Positions 48,613 to 60,049 of a stretch of 64,000 nt of DNA are shown here, piece by piece. The notes below the pieces were generated by a model that worked only from the letters and a program-made list of their open reading frames with translations, did not search any database and was not told where the DNA came from. This DNA comes from Epiperipatus broadwayi (lineage: Eukaryota > Onychophora > Udeonychophora > Euonychophora > Peripatidae), in assembly GCA_028023455.1 (NCBI GenBank), contig JAQFVV010006220.1:7483852-7547851 (forward strand). Reading direction: 5' to 3'. The translations under genes were made by a program, and so were the position numbers. Within the stretch, counting starts at the first letter, position 1. Each line of letters begins with the position of its first letter.

Positions 48613-48649
48613 CCCCCCCCCCCACTATAAATACTACAGGGGGGGGGGG
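48613..48649. repeat. C11-loop-G11 hairpin
   Basis: Eleven C (48613-48623) are separated by 15 nt (ACTATAAATACTACA) from eleven G (48639-48649). The two runs can pair into a perfect GC stem. The G-run (or the C-run strand) could alternatively contribute to G-quadruplex or i-motif structures. The GC content is extreme compared with the surroundings. Confidence 0.95.
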
Positions 48650-49389
48650 AATGCAGTGGAAGTAACGCATGTTATTGTGTATATTATCTTGGCACAGATG
48701 GATTGTAGGATACAATTATAATACCATATAATGTCATATTGAATTGCATTTCCTGGGCTATCTCACCAACAGACTATCAACAAATGTAGATCAAACTAAA
48801 TGGTACCAGGATATGATGATTTTTTTTTCATTTGGACCTGGTTATCATAAATGAGGGAGAGAAAACGTTTAAAATAAATGACATGACTACTTTTTTTGCA
48901 AACAAATATAAGGCATTTAGTCAGGTTAGGGAAGAGAAAAATAAATATAGGGTATTATTGATCACTCCTTGATTAAGGATACTTTGTAAACATAGAGATA
49001 ACACTCCTTCCCTCTAGGCAAATATAAATTATGTAAAAAGTAACACACACAATAACATTTTTTTCTTTAAGAAAAAGTTTTCCAATTCGTCTATTGCCAA
49101 ACTAAAATAAAAATAGTAATCACGATAATGAATGACTTGATTAACCACCCCTGCTATATTTTTGAAAATTGATTTAAAGACAGGAACTTTGAATTTTATT
49201 ATTAATGAATTAGGTTAAACAAGCAAATATAAATTTTCACTTTTTTCTGCAGAATCAAGATTTATGTCTCTTCAGGAAAAGATAGTTTAAAATAGGATGA
49301 TGATAGGATTATACTGTTATAGAACTGCATACAGAATTACATTTGAATTATTGAAAGATGTAACTATGCAAAAAAAATTATTAATCAGT
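48650..49389. other. No gene seen
   Basis: AT-rich sequence. Nothing identified. Confidence 0.5.
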
Positions 49390-49690
49390 TCTGATTTTTT
49401 TAAAAATAATTAATCTGCTATTAATGTTAATATATAGCATGGGATTAAACTTTTTTTTTTGCAAAGGATTAAACTTATTAATAATATTGTTGCTGATTTT
49501 GACAACATTTCAACAACTGAATAATATTTTATTTACAATGTTTCAACTGATTGCATGTATAGATTATTATGAGATAATTAAAATGCAGTATAGTGGAATA
49601 TTTAATAAAAGTTAAATTGGGTTGCAATAATTGTATGATTTAATGAATGATTATCTCACCCAATGATCTTATTATATTGAATTTTATATT
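49390..49690 (+). repeat. Diverged duplicate block, copy 2 of the second pair
   Basis: Partner of 43820-44030: AATCTGCTATTAA, TTGCTGATTTTGA, GGAATATTTAATAAAAG and GATTATCTCACCCAATGATC in the same order. A 63-codon plus ORF (49424-49615) lies in it and has no counterpart in the other copy. Confidence 0.5.
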
Positions 49691-49918
49691 GTTAAAATAT
49701 ATGCATATTTGAATATTGGTTATTTGAATTCAGATTTTGACTGCCATTAATGTGAATACCACTAATTCAAAAACTTCTATTATCTAGACAAAATGGGAAA
49801 GTATTGTTTTGATTTATTATTTCAGTTATTGCTATTTAAAATTTTATGTTGACATAAAATAAGTATATTCTGTATCTTAAAGTGTTAAATTATTAATAAT
49901 AAAATAAATGTAATCAGT

Positions 49919-50401
49919 ATACAAAAACTGAAATATGCCTATGTCCTTTTAACAAATGTGTTTTACCAGTTTTTATTTATGGATCTGAGACTTGGACACT
50001 TAATAGAAGAGCAATACAGAGACTTCAGACCACTCAAAAGAGTATGGAGAGATGTATGTTGGAAGTAACAAGAAGAGATCGAAAATGCAATGTATGGGTA
50101 AGACAACAAACAGGTGTTACTGACCTTATTGAAAAAATTAAAAGATTGAAATGGAGTTGGGCTAGTCATATTGCTAGAAGAGATGATAATAGATGGACAA
50201 TTGAAATTTTAAACTGGATTCCAAGAGATTGTAAAATACCCAGAAAGAGACCACATGTGAGATGGATGGATGAAATAAGAAAATGTGCAGGGGTGTTGTG
50301 GAGAAGAGAAGCTAAAGATTGGAGAAGATGGATTAAACTTGGAGAGACCTTCATCCTGCAGTAGATTGATAATGGTTGATGATGATGATGATACAAAAAC
50401 T
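49919..50401 (+). mobile_element. 5'-truncated RTE-type LINE with 11-bp target-site duplication
   Basis: ATACAAAAACT occurs immediately before the element (49919-49929) and immediately after it (50391-50401). In between, an open frame is followed by a short 3' region and a tail of TGATGATGATGATGAT, the typical RTE-clade 3' end. Severe 5' truncation and target duplication are what target-primed reverse transcription leaves. The intact frame and exact duplication make this the youngest autonomous-class insertion in the window. Confidence 0.93.
49930..50364 (+). pseudogene. RTE-type LINE polyprotein C-terminus, frame open but truncated
   Basis: The 144 codons from 49930 to the stop at 50362-50364 are uninterrupted. 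They encode the region after the RT core: V-F-I-Y-G-S-E-T-W-T-L-N-R-R (49969-50010), R-L-Q-T-T-Q-K-S-M, then R-R-D-R-K, W-V-R-Q-Q-T-G-V-T-D and L-K-W-S-W-A-S-H-I-A-R-R. They continue D-D-N-R-W-T-I-E-I-L-N-W and K-R-P-H-V-R-W-M-D, ending R-W-I-K-L-G-E-T-F-I-L-Q. This tail is widespread in animal RTE-like LINEs. The RT catalytic core and endonuclease are absent, so the copy cannot move itself. Minus-strand ORFs at 49963 and 50166 are shadows. Confidence 0.88.
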
Positions 50402-50599
50402 ATTTACATATGTACAAAAGTATAGATGGTACAAAAAAAAAAAGATCACAGTTTAGGTTTGTAATGAAGAGAGAAAGATTTATCATCAAAATCTGAAAAA
50501 TTCTCAAATCCAAAAAAGAATTGAAAACAAAGATTTGGGAATTAATGGTAGATTACATGTATAAGTATCAGAATTATATGCATAACAAAATCATCTTCA
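50402..50599. other. No gene seen
   Basis: AT-rich spacer between two RTE remnants. Confidence 0.5.
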
Positions 50600-50905
50600 A
50601 ACATATATTGTGCATCAGGGTGATTTCACCTTTTCAAAACTTTCTATAGCAGTATTACAAAAATGTTTTGTAGATTAAAATTAAAAGCTTTGAAAATAAA
50701 ACTAAAGCTATTTAAGTCACTTTGCAGTGAAGCAATTTTTTTTTACCAATAAAAAGATTTTATAGATAATAATGAATTATAGGAAATTGAAAACTACAAA
50801 TATTTGGCTTGATTATTAATACAATTAGAATCATAATATATATTATTAATATTAGAATTAAGCTTAATGAGTATTTTTGACAAAAATAACTCAATACAGG
50901 TAGAA
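50600..50905 (+). pseudogene. Older RTE-type LINE remnant, 5' part
   Basis: Starts with H-Q-G-D-F-T-F-S-K-L (RT motif R-Q-G-D-P-I-S-P) near 50614 and continues to E-N-Y-K-Y-L-A near 50790 and F-D-K-N-N near 50875. This matches the order in the copy at 19771-20625. The YADD block between them is lost. It breaks off where the element at about 50905-51870 begins; the downstream part resumes near 51870. Confidence 0.55.
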
Positions 50906-51019
50906 CACCAAAAATTTGAAATCCCAGGTTTGTCAGTTTTTAAAATTTCAAATATAAATCTTTTTTTCCTCAATATAAACTCAAACTCTGATAAAAATAT
51001 AATAAATACTAATTTTATT

Positions 51020-51364
51020 ATGTATAATTTATAATAAATTTTGCATATATATGATGTTACACTCTACAAGATGTGTAATTGCTCTTTCTTTAATGTTGTT
51101 GGTTTTCCATTCAGCTTATCGCATTTTTGGTGCTGTGCACCATAATCATAGCTATTTACTTCACTCTAAATGCTATTTTATGATGTCTTTATGTAACAGC
51201 CACTATTAAGAATATACAGAATGAAGTAAAATAGTTATCATTATGATGCACAGCACTGAAAATGCCTTAAGTTGAATGGAAAACCAAAAACATTGAAAAA
51301 AGAACAATTACACACTTCATACGGCTTATCAGCATATATTTGAAAAATTTATTATATACTGTAC
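51020..51364. mobile_element. Hairpin MITE-like element nested in the RTE remnant
   Basis: Arms of about 160 bp pair around 51192. The left arm has GTGTAATTGCTC, TTGGTTTTCCATTCAGCTTA, GTGCTGTGCACCATAATCAT and TATTTACTTCA. The right arm carries their inverses (TGAAGTAAAATA, ATGATGCACAGCACT, TTGAATGGAAAACCAA, GAACAATTACAC). It has no coding capacity. Sequence before it (CAGGTAGAACACC after TA at about 50898) may be the end of a larger TA-flanked element, but I could not match the other end. Confidence 0.82.
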
Positions 51365-51654
51365 AATAAATGAAATTTAAAATAATATTATCTATAATTT
51401 GTATATATTAAAATACTTTCCACAAACTATATGAATTTATTTTATTAGAAACTAAATATCACATTAACTAACATAATATGCTTATACTTATATCAATATA
51501 AAATTATTACGTAGCAATAATTAAAATAATAAAATGTACTTAAAAAGAAAAGTTACTACTTTGTATCCATATGGATAAATACATTCATATCAGTTTGATG
51601 AGTTAGGGATTGATCTCAGAATGAGTCATCCCTGTTTTAATTGTAATTGTAATA

Positions 51655-51870
51655 TTTGAATACTTGGACTTTAGATATAATTATAGGGGATTTAGACACA
51701 GACCACACACACATGAAAAGATAAATGATCACCAATATACATATTTTGCACTGAATCAGCACTTATCAGTTGGTCCAGATTATCATCTCCCACACACATA
51801 TATATATAAGTATTGCTTGGTTTATATTAAGACAGCAAATCTTCAAACTTTAATGGAATAAATATGTTTT
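51655..51870 (+). mobile_element. Family B element, internally deleted copy
   Basis: Begins near TATAATTATAGGGGATTTAG, then jumps to ACACATGAAAAGATAAATGA and continues with CAGCACTTATCAGTTGGTCC and CTTGGTTTATATTAAGACAG. All are in the same order as the reverse complement of 47455-47945. The terminal-repeat interior is deleted. The 65-codon ORF (51664-51861) is incidental. Confidence 0.58.
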
Positions 51871-52160
51871 ATCAATAATTATTTACAGAAACGGAGACTT
51901 AATGCTCAATAGAAGACAAAGCAAAGATTGAACTCAGCAGATTAAATACATGTATATTATTATAATTAAAAAATGATATAAATAAACAAAATATCATGGA
52001 CATTATTGAAAGTTTAAACTGTATCCCAAAAGATTATAAGAGATCACACATGTGAATATCATTTCAGTCATAGTGATTTGGAGAGAGACTTATAAATAAA
52101 AAAAACTGGATTAAATTCATATAGAACATTATCCTGCAATGAGTTATTAATTAATAATAT
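51871..52160 (+). pseudogene. Older RTE-type LINE remnant, 3' part
   Basis: Across frames it keeps a counterpart of S-E-T-W-T-L-N-R-R (…M-L-N-R-R-Q near 51905), then C-I-P-K-D-Y-K-R near 52020-52045 and K-N-W-I-K-F-I near 52102-52125. These match the C-terminal domain of the open copy. Together with 50600-50905 this reads as one LINE split by about 1 kb of nested insertion. Confidence 0.5.
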
Positions 52161-52304
52161 TTAAAAATACTGATAATAAAGATATTTAATAGTTTCAATA
52201 TTTATGTTGAATAGAACCAAAGATTAGATAATTAAAATAGATATTATCAATTTTAAGTTAAAATAACATTATTAATGCCATTATGCAATTTCTTATTGCT
52301 TTTT
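52161..52304. other. No gene seen
   Basis: Short AT-rich spacer. Confidence 0.5.
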
Positions 52305-52439
52305 TAGTGTTAAGGTTTTTTTTTTCATATGTCAAAACATCGGCCGAGAAGCCAACCCACAAAACTGTCTACAAGCATCTGCTTGCTTGCAAGACAGCTG
52401 TGCTGACCTCTTGGCTACCAATGCAAGACTAGTGTTAAG
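52305..52439 (-). mobile_element. tRNA-derived SINE, copy 4, with 10-bp target-site duplication
   Basis: TAGTGTTAAG flanks the element on both sides (52305-52314 and 52430-52439). On the minus strand it starts GTCTTGCATTGGTAGCCAAG, with A-box TAGCCAAGAGGTCAGCAC. It contains CTGTCTTGCAAGCA, a degraded B-box region and the family end CGGCCGATGTTTTGACATATG, followed by a poly-A tail (T-run on the plus strand at 52316-52325). A 20-bp-scale insertion (CAAGCAGATGCTTGTAGAC) lies between the boxes. Confidence 0.92.
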
Positions 52440-52719
52440 TTTTTTACTAAATAAATAATATAGGAAACAAAAGTATATCCATTCATGATAATAAAAGTTT
52501 TATTGCATTTAAATAAATAAAATTTCTTATGCAGCAAAACTTAAATTGTAACATTATTATTGGAGTGTGGATCTAATTCAAAAAATGAATTATATGCATG
52601 ACTGAGAAAGTTGTTGCACCAATGCTAGAAAACATTACAGGAACATTTTATTTTGGAAATAACAAGTACACATTATTAAATGTATTGTCTAGAATAAATA
52701 AACATTTGCTTATGTCATT
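52440..52719. other. No gene seen
   Basis: AT-rich sequence, possibly the unreadable upstream part of the following LINE remnant. Confidence 0.4.
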
Positions 52720-53095
52720 TAAAAAAATTAAGAAGGCTTGCAAAATATGACAACAATATTAAAATACCTAATGTAGTGTTTCATAGATGACATATCTCTG
52801 GAATTACTATTATAAATTCAATATCATTGGGTCAGGCATGTAAAGTGAATAAATATTAACAGACTTTCTAAAAAAATATATCATAAAAAATTTGTATTTG
52901 GTTTTGAGGCAGAAATTGTTTATGTTATAAAGATTTTCATTAAAGATATTCTAAAAAGATGCAACACTGAATGCTTTTAGTTAGAAAATATGGCCAAGAA
53001 CAATTTAAAGGGAAATCTGTAAATAAGTAAATGTTAAAATCTGTCATTAAAAAAAAATTGCTGTGAAAAAGGTGTTTCTTGGATTGATTTGTATA
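52720..53095 (+). pseudogene. LINE reverse-transcriptase C-terminal remnant (second LINE family)
   Basis: Counterpart of 33780-34150. Y-H-W-V-R-H-V (usual W-x-G-H-V) lies near 52828-52845, L-S-K-K-I near 52865, then I-K-D-I-L-K-R-C near 52940-52965 and L-E-N-M-A-K-N-N (usual W-E-x-L-A-x-D-R) near 52985-53010. Multiple stops are present. The nucleotide match to 33.8-34.0 kb (GTGAA/GTAAATAAATA-TAACA, then CATTA-AGA-AT-CTAAA) supports common origin. Confidence 0.5.
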
Positions 53096-53884
53096 ATCAT
53101 CACAAAACTAATTGTTAACATTATTGGAGTTTTTTAACCCTCTATTTATTTTTATCCAAAAATAAATATAGTTATATTCAATTATAGAAACTGCTAATAA
53201 TATATATTTTTTAAAAATTATTTTAAAATATGTGAATACTAATTTATTTACTTTACTGCATATGTATTTTCAAGATTAAAAAATATTGCTTAAATAGATC
53301 TTATCTTATAGTAATATAATTAAGTTTGATGATAATAATAATAATAATAATAAACATATAATCTTTTTATAAATTTGTTCAACAGTTAGATGCCAAAATT
53401 TCAATTGTCTGATTAATAGTATACACCAGTATATCACAATGAAATAGCCAAAAGAGCTACAAGAAACAACAAGTGATTGTAAAATAAAAAAAGTATGAAA
53501 AATTTAAATTATCATTTCTAAATTTAAAAAACAGCAATTGCATATTATCAATTATAAATGTTGTAAATTGTGAATAAAGTGTTTAAATTAAAAGTTATAA
53601 CTTATAATATAAATGTATTATTTTCTCCCTAATATTACTAACAATTATTAGAGGAAAAATAAAATAAGCTATTACAGGTTCATACTAACAAACCCAAGAT
53701 GTGTTAGGTGAGTCTTCATATAATGCGACCTACAATAAATATAATTTTCCTTTAACACTTTATAAGGGGATTTATATTTTTTCATTATCTTATTTTTACT
53801 TTTGTTTGCTTTTATCTATTTTTTATTTATATACATTTTGAATAACATTGCCAATATTTATATTCAATAAACAGTATTATAAGA
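53096..53884. other. No gene seen; (ATA)n microsatellite
   Basis: AT-rich sequence. An (ATA/AAT)n microsatellite occupies about 53332-53353. Nothing coding is supported. Confidence 0.5.
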
Positions 53885-54895
53885 TGATGTTGGTGGCAAT
53901 TATTCATAGTTTTGTCATCAGTGGTATGGAAATATGATGTTGGTGATAGATGATAACATTCATATTAGCAGTAGCAATTATAGGATGATATTGGTGACAG
54001 ATGATCACCATTAAGGTAGCAGCAGTAGTATAAAATTATATTGAAAATATAGATCATAATCATGTTACCATGGTGGTGACAAAGTGATCATGTGTCTGCA
54101 GAAATACTATATAATAATGATTGAGGTAATTGTTCACAACCTTGTCAGAAGCAGTACTATAAAATGATGTTGATGGCAGCTGATCACAGTCATGTCAGCA
54201 GAAACATTGTTGGATGATATTGGTGCCAGAATATCACAATCATATAGTGGCATTACACAATGAAGATAGTGATAGTTAATTACAGTCATGTCAGAAAAAT
54301 CATTATAGGATAATGTTAGTGACAGTTGATAACAGCTACATCAACAACAGCTTTGTAGGGTAATACAGTGATAGTTGCTTGCAGTCCTATCATCAATGCC
54401 ATTATAAAAAGATGTTGGTGACAGCTAATGACAATTATACCAGCAACAGAATTTATAAGAGGTATTGGTGACAATTGTTCCCAATTATGTCCACAGAAAC
54501 ACTTTAGGATGATATTAGTGATATTTGATTACAGTCATATCTGTAAATGCATTATAGAATGAAGTTGATGACACTTTGACCACAATCATGACATCAAAAA
54601 CACTATAGAATGGTATAGATGATAACTGATCATAATTTTATTAGCAGTAACTCTGTAGGATGATATTGATGATAAGTGATAACAAGCATGTCAGCAGCAG
54701 TATTACAAGATGATCTTAGTAATAGTTTTATCACATTCATATCATCAGCATTATTATAAAATGACAATGATGACAATAAATCATAGTCATGTTTGCAGCA
54801 GGACTATAGAGTGATATTGGTGACAATTTATATAAAAGATATCAGGAGCAGTACTATAAAATGATGGTGACAATTGATCATAGCTGTAAGAATAT
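53885..54895. repeat. Minisatellite 1, unit about 50 bp, about 20 diverged units
   Basis: The landmark TGGTGACAG (with variants TGATGGCAG, TAGTGATAG) recurs at about 53891, 53941, 53992, 54042, 54122, 54171, 54221, 54268, 54317, 54366 and 54416 and continues to 54890. Spacing is 47-51 bp apart from one short unit near 54074. A consensus unit reads GATGATATTGGTGACAG then TTGATCACAGTCATGTCAGC then AGCAGTATTATA. Units are 70-85% alike by eye, so the array is old. No frame is open across it. Confidence 0.87.
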
Positions 54896-55874
54896 CCATA
54901 AACTGCTTCTATATACTGTAAAGGAAAGTTTATAGATAAGTTGAACATTGTTCATGTGATTATCAAGAGTCAATGTTGACCTGACCATATCTAGTATTAG
55001 TAATGCTAACAATAAAGTTTTAGATTAATAAGTCCTACAAAACCAGTATATTATAAATATATTTTACCATTGTTTAATGTGAGCCACTAAATTGTTAATG
55101 CATGATTGTTAGTTTGTAATTAAATGAATGAAATGAAATTAAGTCTCAAGAAGATAGTTCAGTAGATAAAAAAAATATCCATTTGCTATTCCATATTTGG
55201 TATAGCCTTGCAAGGCAGATGTAATCCATCTCTGTTTCATCTTTGAATATACTCTTCTGTTTTTGATAACCTAGCACTGCATTCAGTATTTTTTATCTAT
55301 TTTAAAGTCTGACTTTACAAGCATGCATTGAGTCATAATTCTAAGTCTATTGCAGTCATCTGTTAATGGTTGCGATTTTAATATAATTAAATAAATACTT
55401 CTATCTTAATCCTGCTTGATTATTCATTAGTTGTTAAACTATCATAGAATGTCTACCCTAGATATTATTAAGACATGTTTGTTTTTTGAGATTAAACTAC
55501 CATATTTGTGATCTCTCTTATAAATGAAGCAATTATTAAAGTATGGCATTACAAATTTTCAAATATATAAAATCTTAAGAATTTTAAGATAGTCACTAAT
55601 AACTTCATTAGCAAACTAGAGTTAAATAAATATTATTAGTTATATGATAGAAAATAAATCATTTTTCAAAAATGGTCACTGCAGATCAACAGCTTTTCAA
55701 ATGAAGAAGTTTTTGCACACCAAGAAGGTTTGAGTGAATCTTTTTTTTTTGTTTTATCATTTAGCTAAAAATAACAAGATAGCCATTTACTTATAATTAT
55801 TAGATGGCTAATTGGATTAATTATAGGTTTATTATATATATAAAAAAGTCCTAAATCTGAACAGAATCATAAGT
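54896..55874. other. No gene seen
   Basis: AT-rich sequence with a poly-T run near 55740. Nothing identified. Confidence 0.5.
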
Positions 55875-55950
55875 TTTTATCTAGCCTGGATTCAAGTTCA
55901 GATCATAAGAATGTTGATAGATGTGCTTCATCACAAGACCTTTTGCTATT
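55875..55950 (-). mobile_element. Possible decayed tRNA-derived SINE head
   Basis: On the minus strand GGTCTTGTGATGAAGCAC resembles an A box and GAACTTGAATCCAGG a B box, with appropriate spacing. There is no clear tail or target duplication. Low confidence. Confidence 0.27.
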
Positions 55951-58900
55951 GACCATAAAACTACATAAATAAAAATATTAAGAACCTGAAGAAATACTTA
56001 ATTTTGAAGTCTAAATTGATTGCATACCATATTTTCAAAAAGATAGCTCTGAGATCCTCATTGCCATTGGATTTCAAAAGTATTGAGTCATTAATAAAAA
56101 GATGATCATTGTAATTTTTATTCCTAATTTTACAAATATCATCAAGAAATTGTCATTTATGGATAATATTTTATTTGAATGTTTTGCTAATCTTTTATCA
56201 TATACCAGTATTGGAGTTTTTAAATTTTTATATAATTAGAATAATTAAATAAAAATGCTTATAAAATATATAATTTTTATTTTAGAGAATTCACTTAATA
56301 TAATATTCCTAATTTTTTATGATATCGTTTTTATTCTTTTGGATTCAAACCCATATCCTTTGAATGACAGGCAGTATTAATAGTATGTCTACATTCCCAA
56401 ACTCTTCTCATCAAAAATGATAATAAAGATAGTCAAAATTTTATTATCAGTTGCATACGTTATTTTCGTTTCTGTAATAAATAAACAAAAAATATCTAAA
56501 AAACAACAACAACAAAAAAATCCCCCCATTTACATACAGTTGAGTGTAAGAGTATATATAACTTGATGATTTAATGTGTGCATATGCCTATATTTATGCA
56601 CATGTATTTTCAAGATATATTAATATTTTACATGAAATTTCTTAAATTTGGATTTAAACATAGCTCATTAGTTTAATTCGTTTTTTAAATTTAATATTTT
56701 CATTATGAATTTATAATATTGTGTTTATAATGGGAAACTAATAAAAAAAACTTTCTCAGCAAATTGTTAATAAATAAGGTAATTTTAAAGACAAGCACAC
56801 AGGAACAAACAGGTGGTTAAGAATTTCAAGCATGAATGAATTGTCCTAAACCTTTTAACAAACTCATAGATAATTAGTTTTAATAACTAAAAATTAATTT
56901 TTTGTATTAATATTAAGCAGCATATAAACTACTTATATGTATAATTCTTTTTTTTTTTTTTACTGCTTGTACTAACAGGAAGTGATCTATCAAAAAAAAA
57001 ATGTTTACGAAAAATAAATCTATTTTAGAAAAGCACATTATCTGCTTATATATATATAGTCCATTGTAAAAAAAAAAAAAAGTGATATCATAATGCATTT
57101 TAGCCAATCAAAGATTATAATAATCTATAGTCTGATTAGTTCTTGTGATCAGAATTTCTATTAACAAAGATAAATACTGTATTCTCTTTCTCTGAAATCA
57201 TTATACAGTACAAGAAAATAAATTATACTTTTTATTTGTTATTATCATATCATTAGTCTAAATCTGATTCATTTTTTCTCCTATCCTATTTTTCGCATTC
57301 TCTCTGCCATATTCTCCTTATTTAATTAAATCTGCTAATCTGACATCATATTTCCCATTTTCATTATTAAACTTAATCATAAAACTTTTGACCTATTTTA
57401 TTCTTTTTATCTTACCTTTAAATTTCTCCCATACTTCATACATTTTATTCCAATCATCTGACAACATTCAACAATTCAAAAAATAAATATTCAGTTCTTT
57501 CCATTTCCACATTAATTAAACCTACAATCCAAATCATTATTTCATTTTGGCCTCCCCTGCCACAGAATCTAAAATATAAAACTCTTACTCCTGCATCAAA
57601 TATAAATTCCCTTCAGTATTGTATATGCTTTTATATTTTGTATTTTTTTATGTAGCACTCTATATTTTTCTCACTTATATCAGGTTAGATAAAAATTAAT
57701 TCCTATAGATAATTTCCTTGGAAATTTTTTGGCACTACTTGAGATTGTGATGCAAGTATTTTATGAATAGTTACTTTAGCACTACAATATTCGGCTGATA
57801 AATATTGTGCTATTCTTTGAAAAAAAAGCTCTCACATTAAACTCCAGATATTAAGCCAAATATTATAATGAAAAATATTACTGTCATACTCAAGTCTATT
57901 TTTTTTGCAATGGCTTCCTGTTCTTTTACAAGTTTCACTGCGAGATATCAGAAAAGAAGTTGCCTTATAGAAAATAAATAAAAAGCTGTTTAGCATATCA
58001 GACTTGCCAATAATTCAAGATGTAGTTTCGTCATCTAAGCCTCATTTCAAATTAAGATCCCTTTTTTGAATGTTCAGCTAAGATTCTAAAATTGAAGAAT
58101 TATGATGCAAAAAAATGAAATGTATGTTTTAATAAAGTTTAAGAGGAGTAAAATTTTATTATAAGATCTTGATCAGAAGAAAAGAGTGGATTCATTTTCA
58201 TCTGCAAAATGGACTAGCTTTGATACTAGAAGGCATTGCTTTAATATAGCAAGCATTTGAAGGTTTATCATATAAAGTTTTCATCAGTGATATAAAATTC
58301 TTTTGTTAATGTTTTATATACATGACAATAAAAACAGAATGCATCAATAATCAATCATTCTCAAGAAAGCTCAAATAAATTTGTATGATATTCATAGGTT
58401 CTTCCAATTAATGCCTTAAGAATAAGTATGTATATGTAATATTAATGTGATTTTGAATATTTTTTATATAATTTATTTCTAGATTAGTTCACTTTGTATT
58501 TGTGTAATGATAATTTAATTCTATTGGCTCTTTGATACTTTCAAATTTGTTGATGTAAATCATAAAAATAATGTTTTTACAAAATTTCTGAATAGGATTA
58601 AAAATATATTGTACCATAAAAATGGAGTTAAAAATCATTAATATATTTCTAAACCAAAAAAAAAAAAAAAGCTCCACTCAGAAGAAGGTGATACTTGAAA
58701 ATCAAGAGATGATGACTGGTAAGTAAAATATATAAATGGTAAAAGTTAAGCAATTATTATATGCAAATTTCAAATAATAATCTTCAAATAGTACTACTAA
58801 TAGAACAAATAAAATACAAAACAGCCAAGTAATCTTTTAACGCTTCATATTAAAAAAAACAGTGGATAAGAGAGTTCAGAAACTTTACAGAAAATGGAAA

Positions 58901-60049
58901 ATGTAAACTCCTTTCTTGGCAGCAGTTGGATGTATTTCACTGAAATATAATTACAAACAACTACACAATTGACTGTTTTATGTATTAAATTGCAATTTTT
59001 GTACTTTGTTATAAAAAATTAGTTGTGTTTAGTAAACAGTGATTATAAAAATCTAATATCTATTCTATAGAGAAAACCAGAAGCTAGTTTGAACAGATTA
59101 TTAGATTTGTCAAAAGGTAGCAGACCACAAAGTTGTCCTGGAAAGCAGTCAAATGATAACGAATTGAATTGACACAGGGACATCTGAAATTCATTATGAT
59201 GACTCTTTGATTGCAAATCATCATAAAACTTAGAAGATTGTAAAGCGGATGTGGTAAAAGAAATTGAGCATAATGATGTATAGATTTTAACAAAACATCA
59301 TGCCATGGGACAACATTTTAACATTTTTTAAGTAGTAAGAAAACCCTGAAGACTTAGAAAGCAAATCTGTCAGATTTTTAAAAACTTAAATAAAATTGAA
59401 TTTACATAGAAGAATGTGTTAGTATTGTTTTTTTATATGAAGGCTGATTCCAGTGTGATCTCTGAAAAACATAGACTTTTTTTTATCAACAATCTTTTCA
59501 CGAGGTGCCACCATTTGCAGTACTGATCTATAGATGGACCACAAGTAGATAGATAAAATTTTACAATTTTTACATGGACATGTATCATTAATAATGTCTA
59601 ACAACATCTACAAGGGATCTAAATGTTTTTTTTAAATTTCTAGATCTTTTATGTGGCTAATTCATATAAGATATTGGCACTGACTTCAAGCATTCCCTCT
59701 GACATCTTTCAGAAATATGGGACAGATGAATAATGAATAATCATTATTGCACACTGAAGAACATTATGTTTATATGGGCTATTGCACCTACCAGCCATGT
59801 CTATGACCTTCACTTTGAATCTGAGTTGAGCAGTAATAAGATGTGCTATTTATTAATTAGAGGGGAAAATATGAAAGAAAAATTATTAAAATCTTTCCCA
59901 CCTAACTGTTAATTAATTTGATAAATATTAACTTCTCCTTTACAGTTCTTCTGTGAAAAATATATTGAGGGCTTGGTTTTTCTGTAGATTATTTAAAACT
60001 TATTTACTTTTACCTTAACACAAGTTTAATCATTAGAGACCTTTAACTC
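55951..60049. other. No certain gene seen
   Basis: Mostly AT-rich. A 37-nt stretch at about 58683-58719 (frame K-K-V-I-L-E-N-Q-E-M-M-T) ends in a consensus donor GGTAAGTA but lacks a proper polypyrimidine tract, so I do not call an exon. The 57.24-57.56-kb stretch is T/C-rich on the plus strand. The 58.9-59.85-kb stretch is slightly less AT-rich, with two minus-strand ORFs (59084-59293, 59419-59607) that match no family I know. Confidence 0.35.

Noticed and set aside
49963-50396. Two minus-strand ORFs over the RTE fragment
   Set aside because: They are antisense shadows of the open LINE frame on the plus strand.
53885-54895. CRISPR-like array of regularly spaced repeats
   Set aside because: Units are contiguous and diverged, with no exact repeats separated by unique spacers, and the genome is eukaryotic; it is a minisatellite.
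58683-58719. Possible exon joining to the gene at 62700
   Set aside because: The donor is good, but the acceptor lacks a polypyrimidine tract (it follows a poly-A run). Its phase would force a frame in the next exon that stops before the donor.
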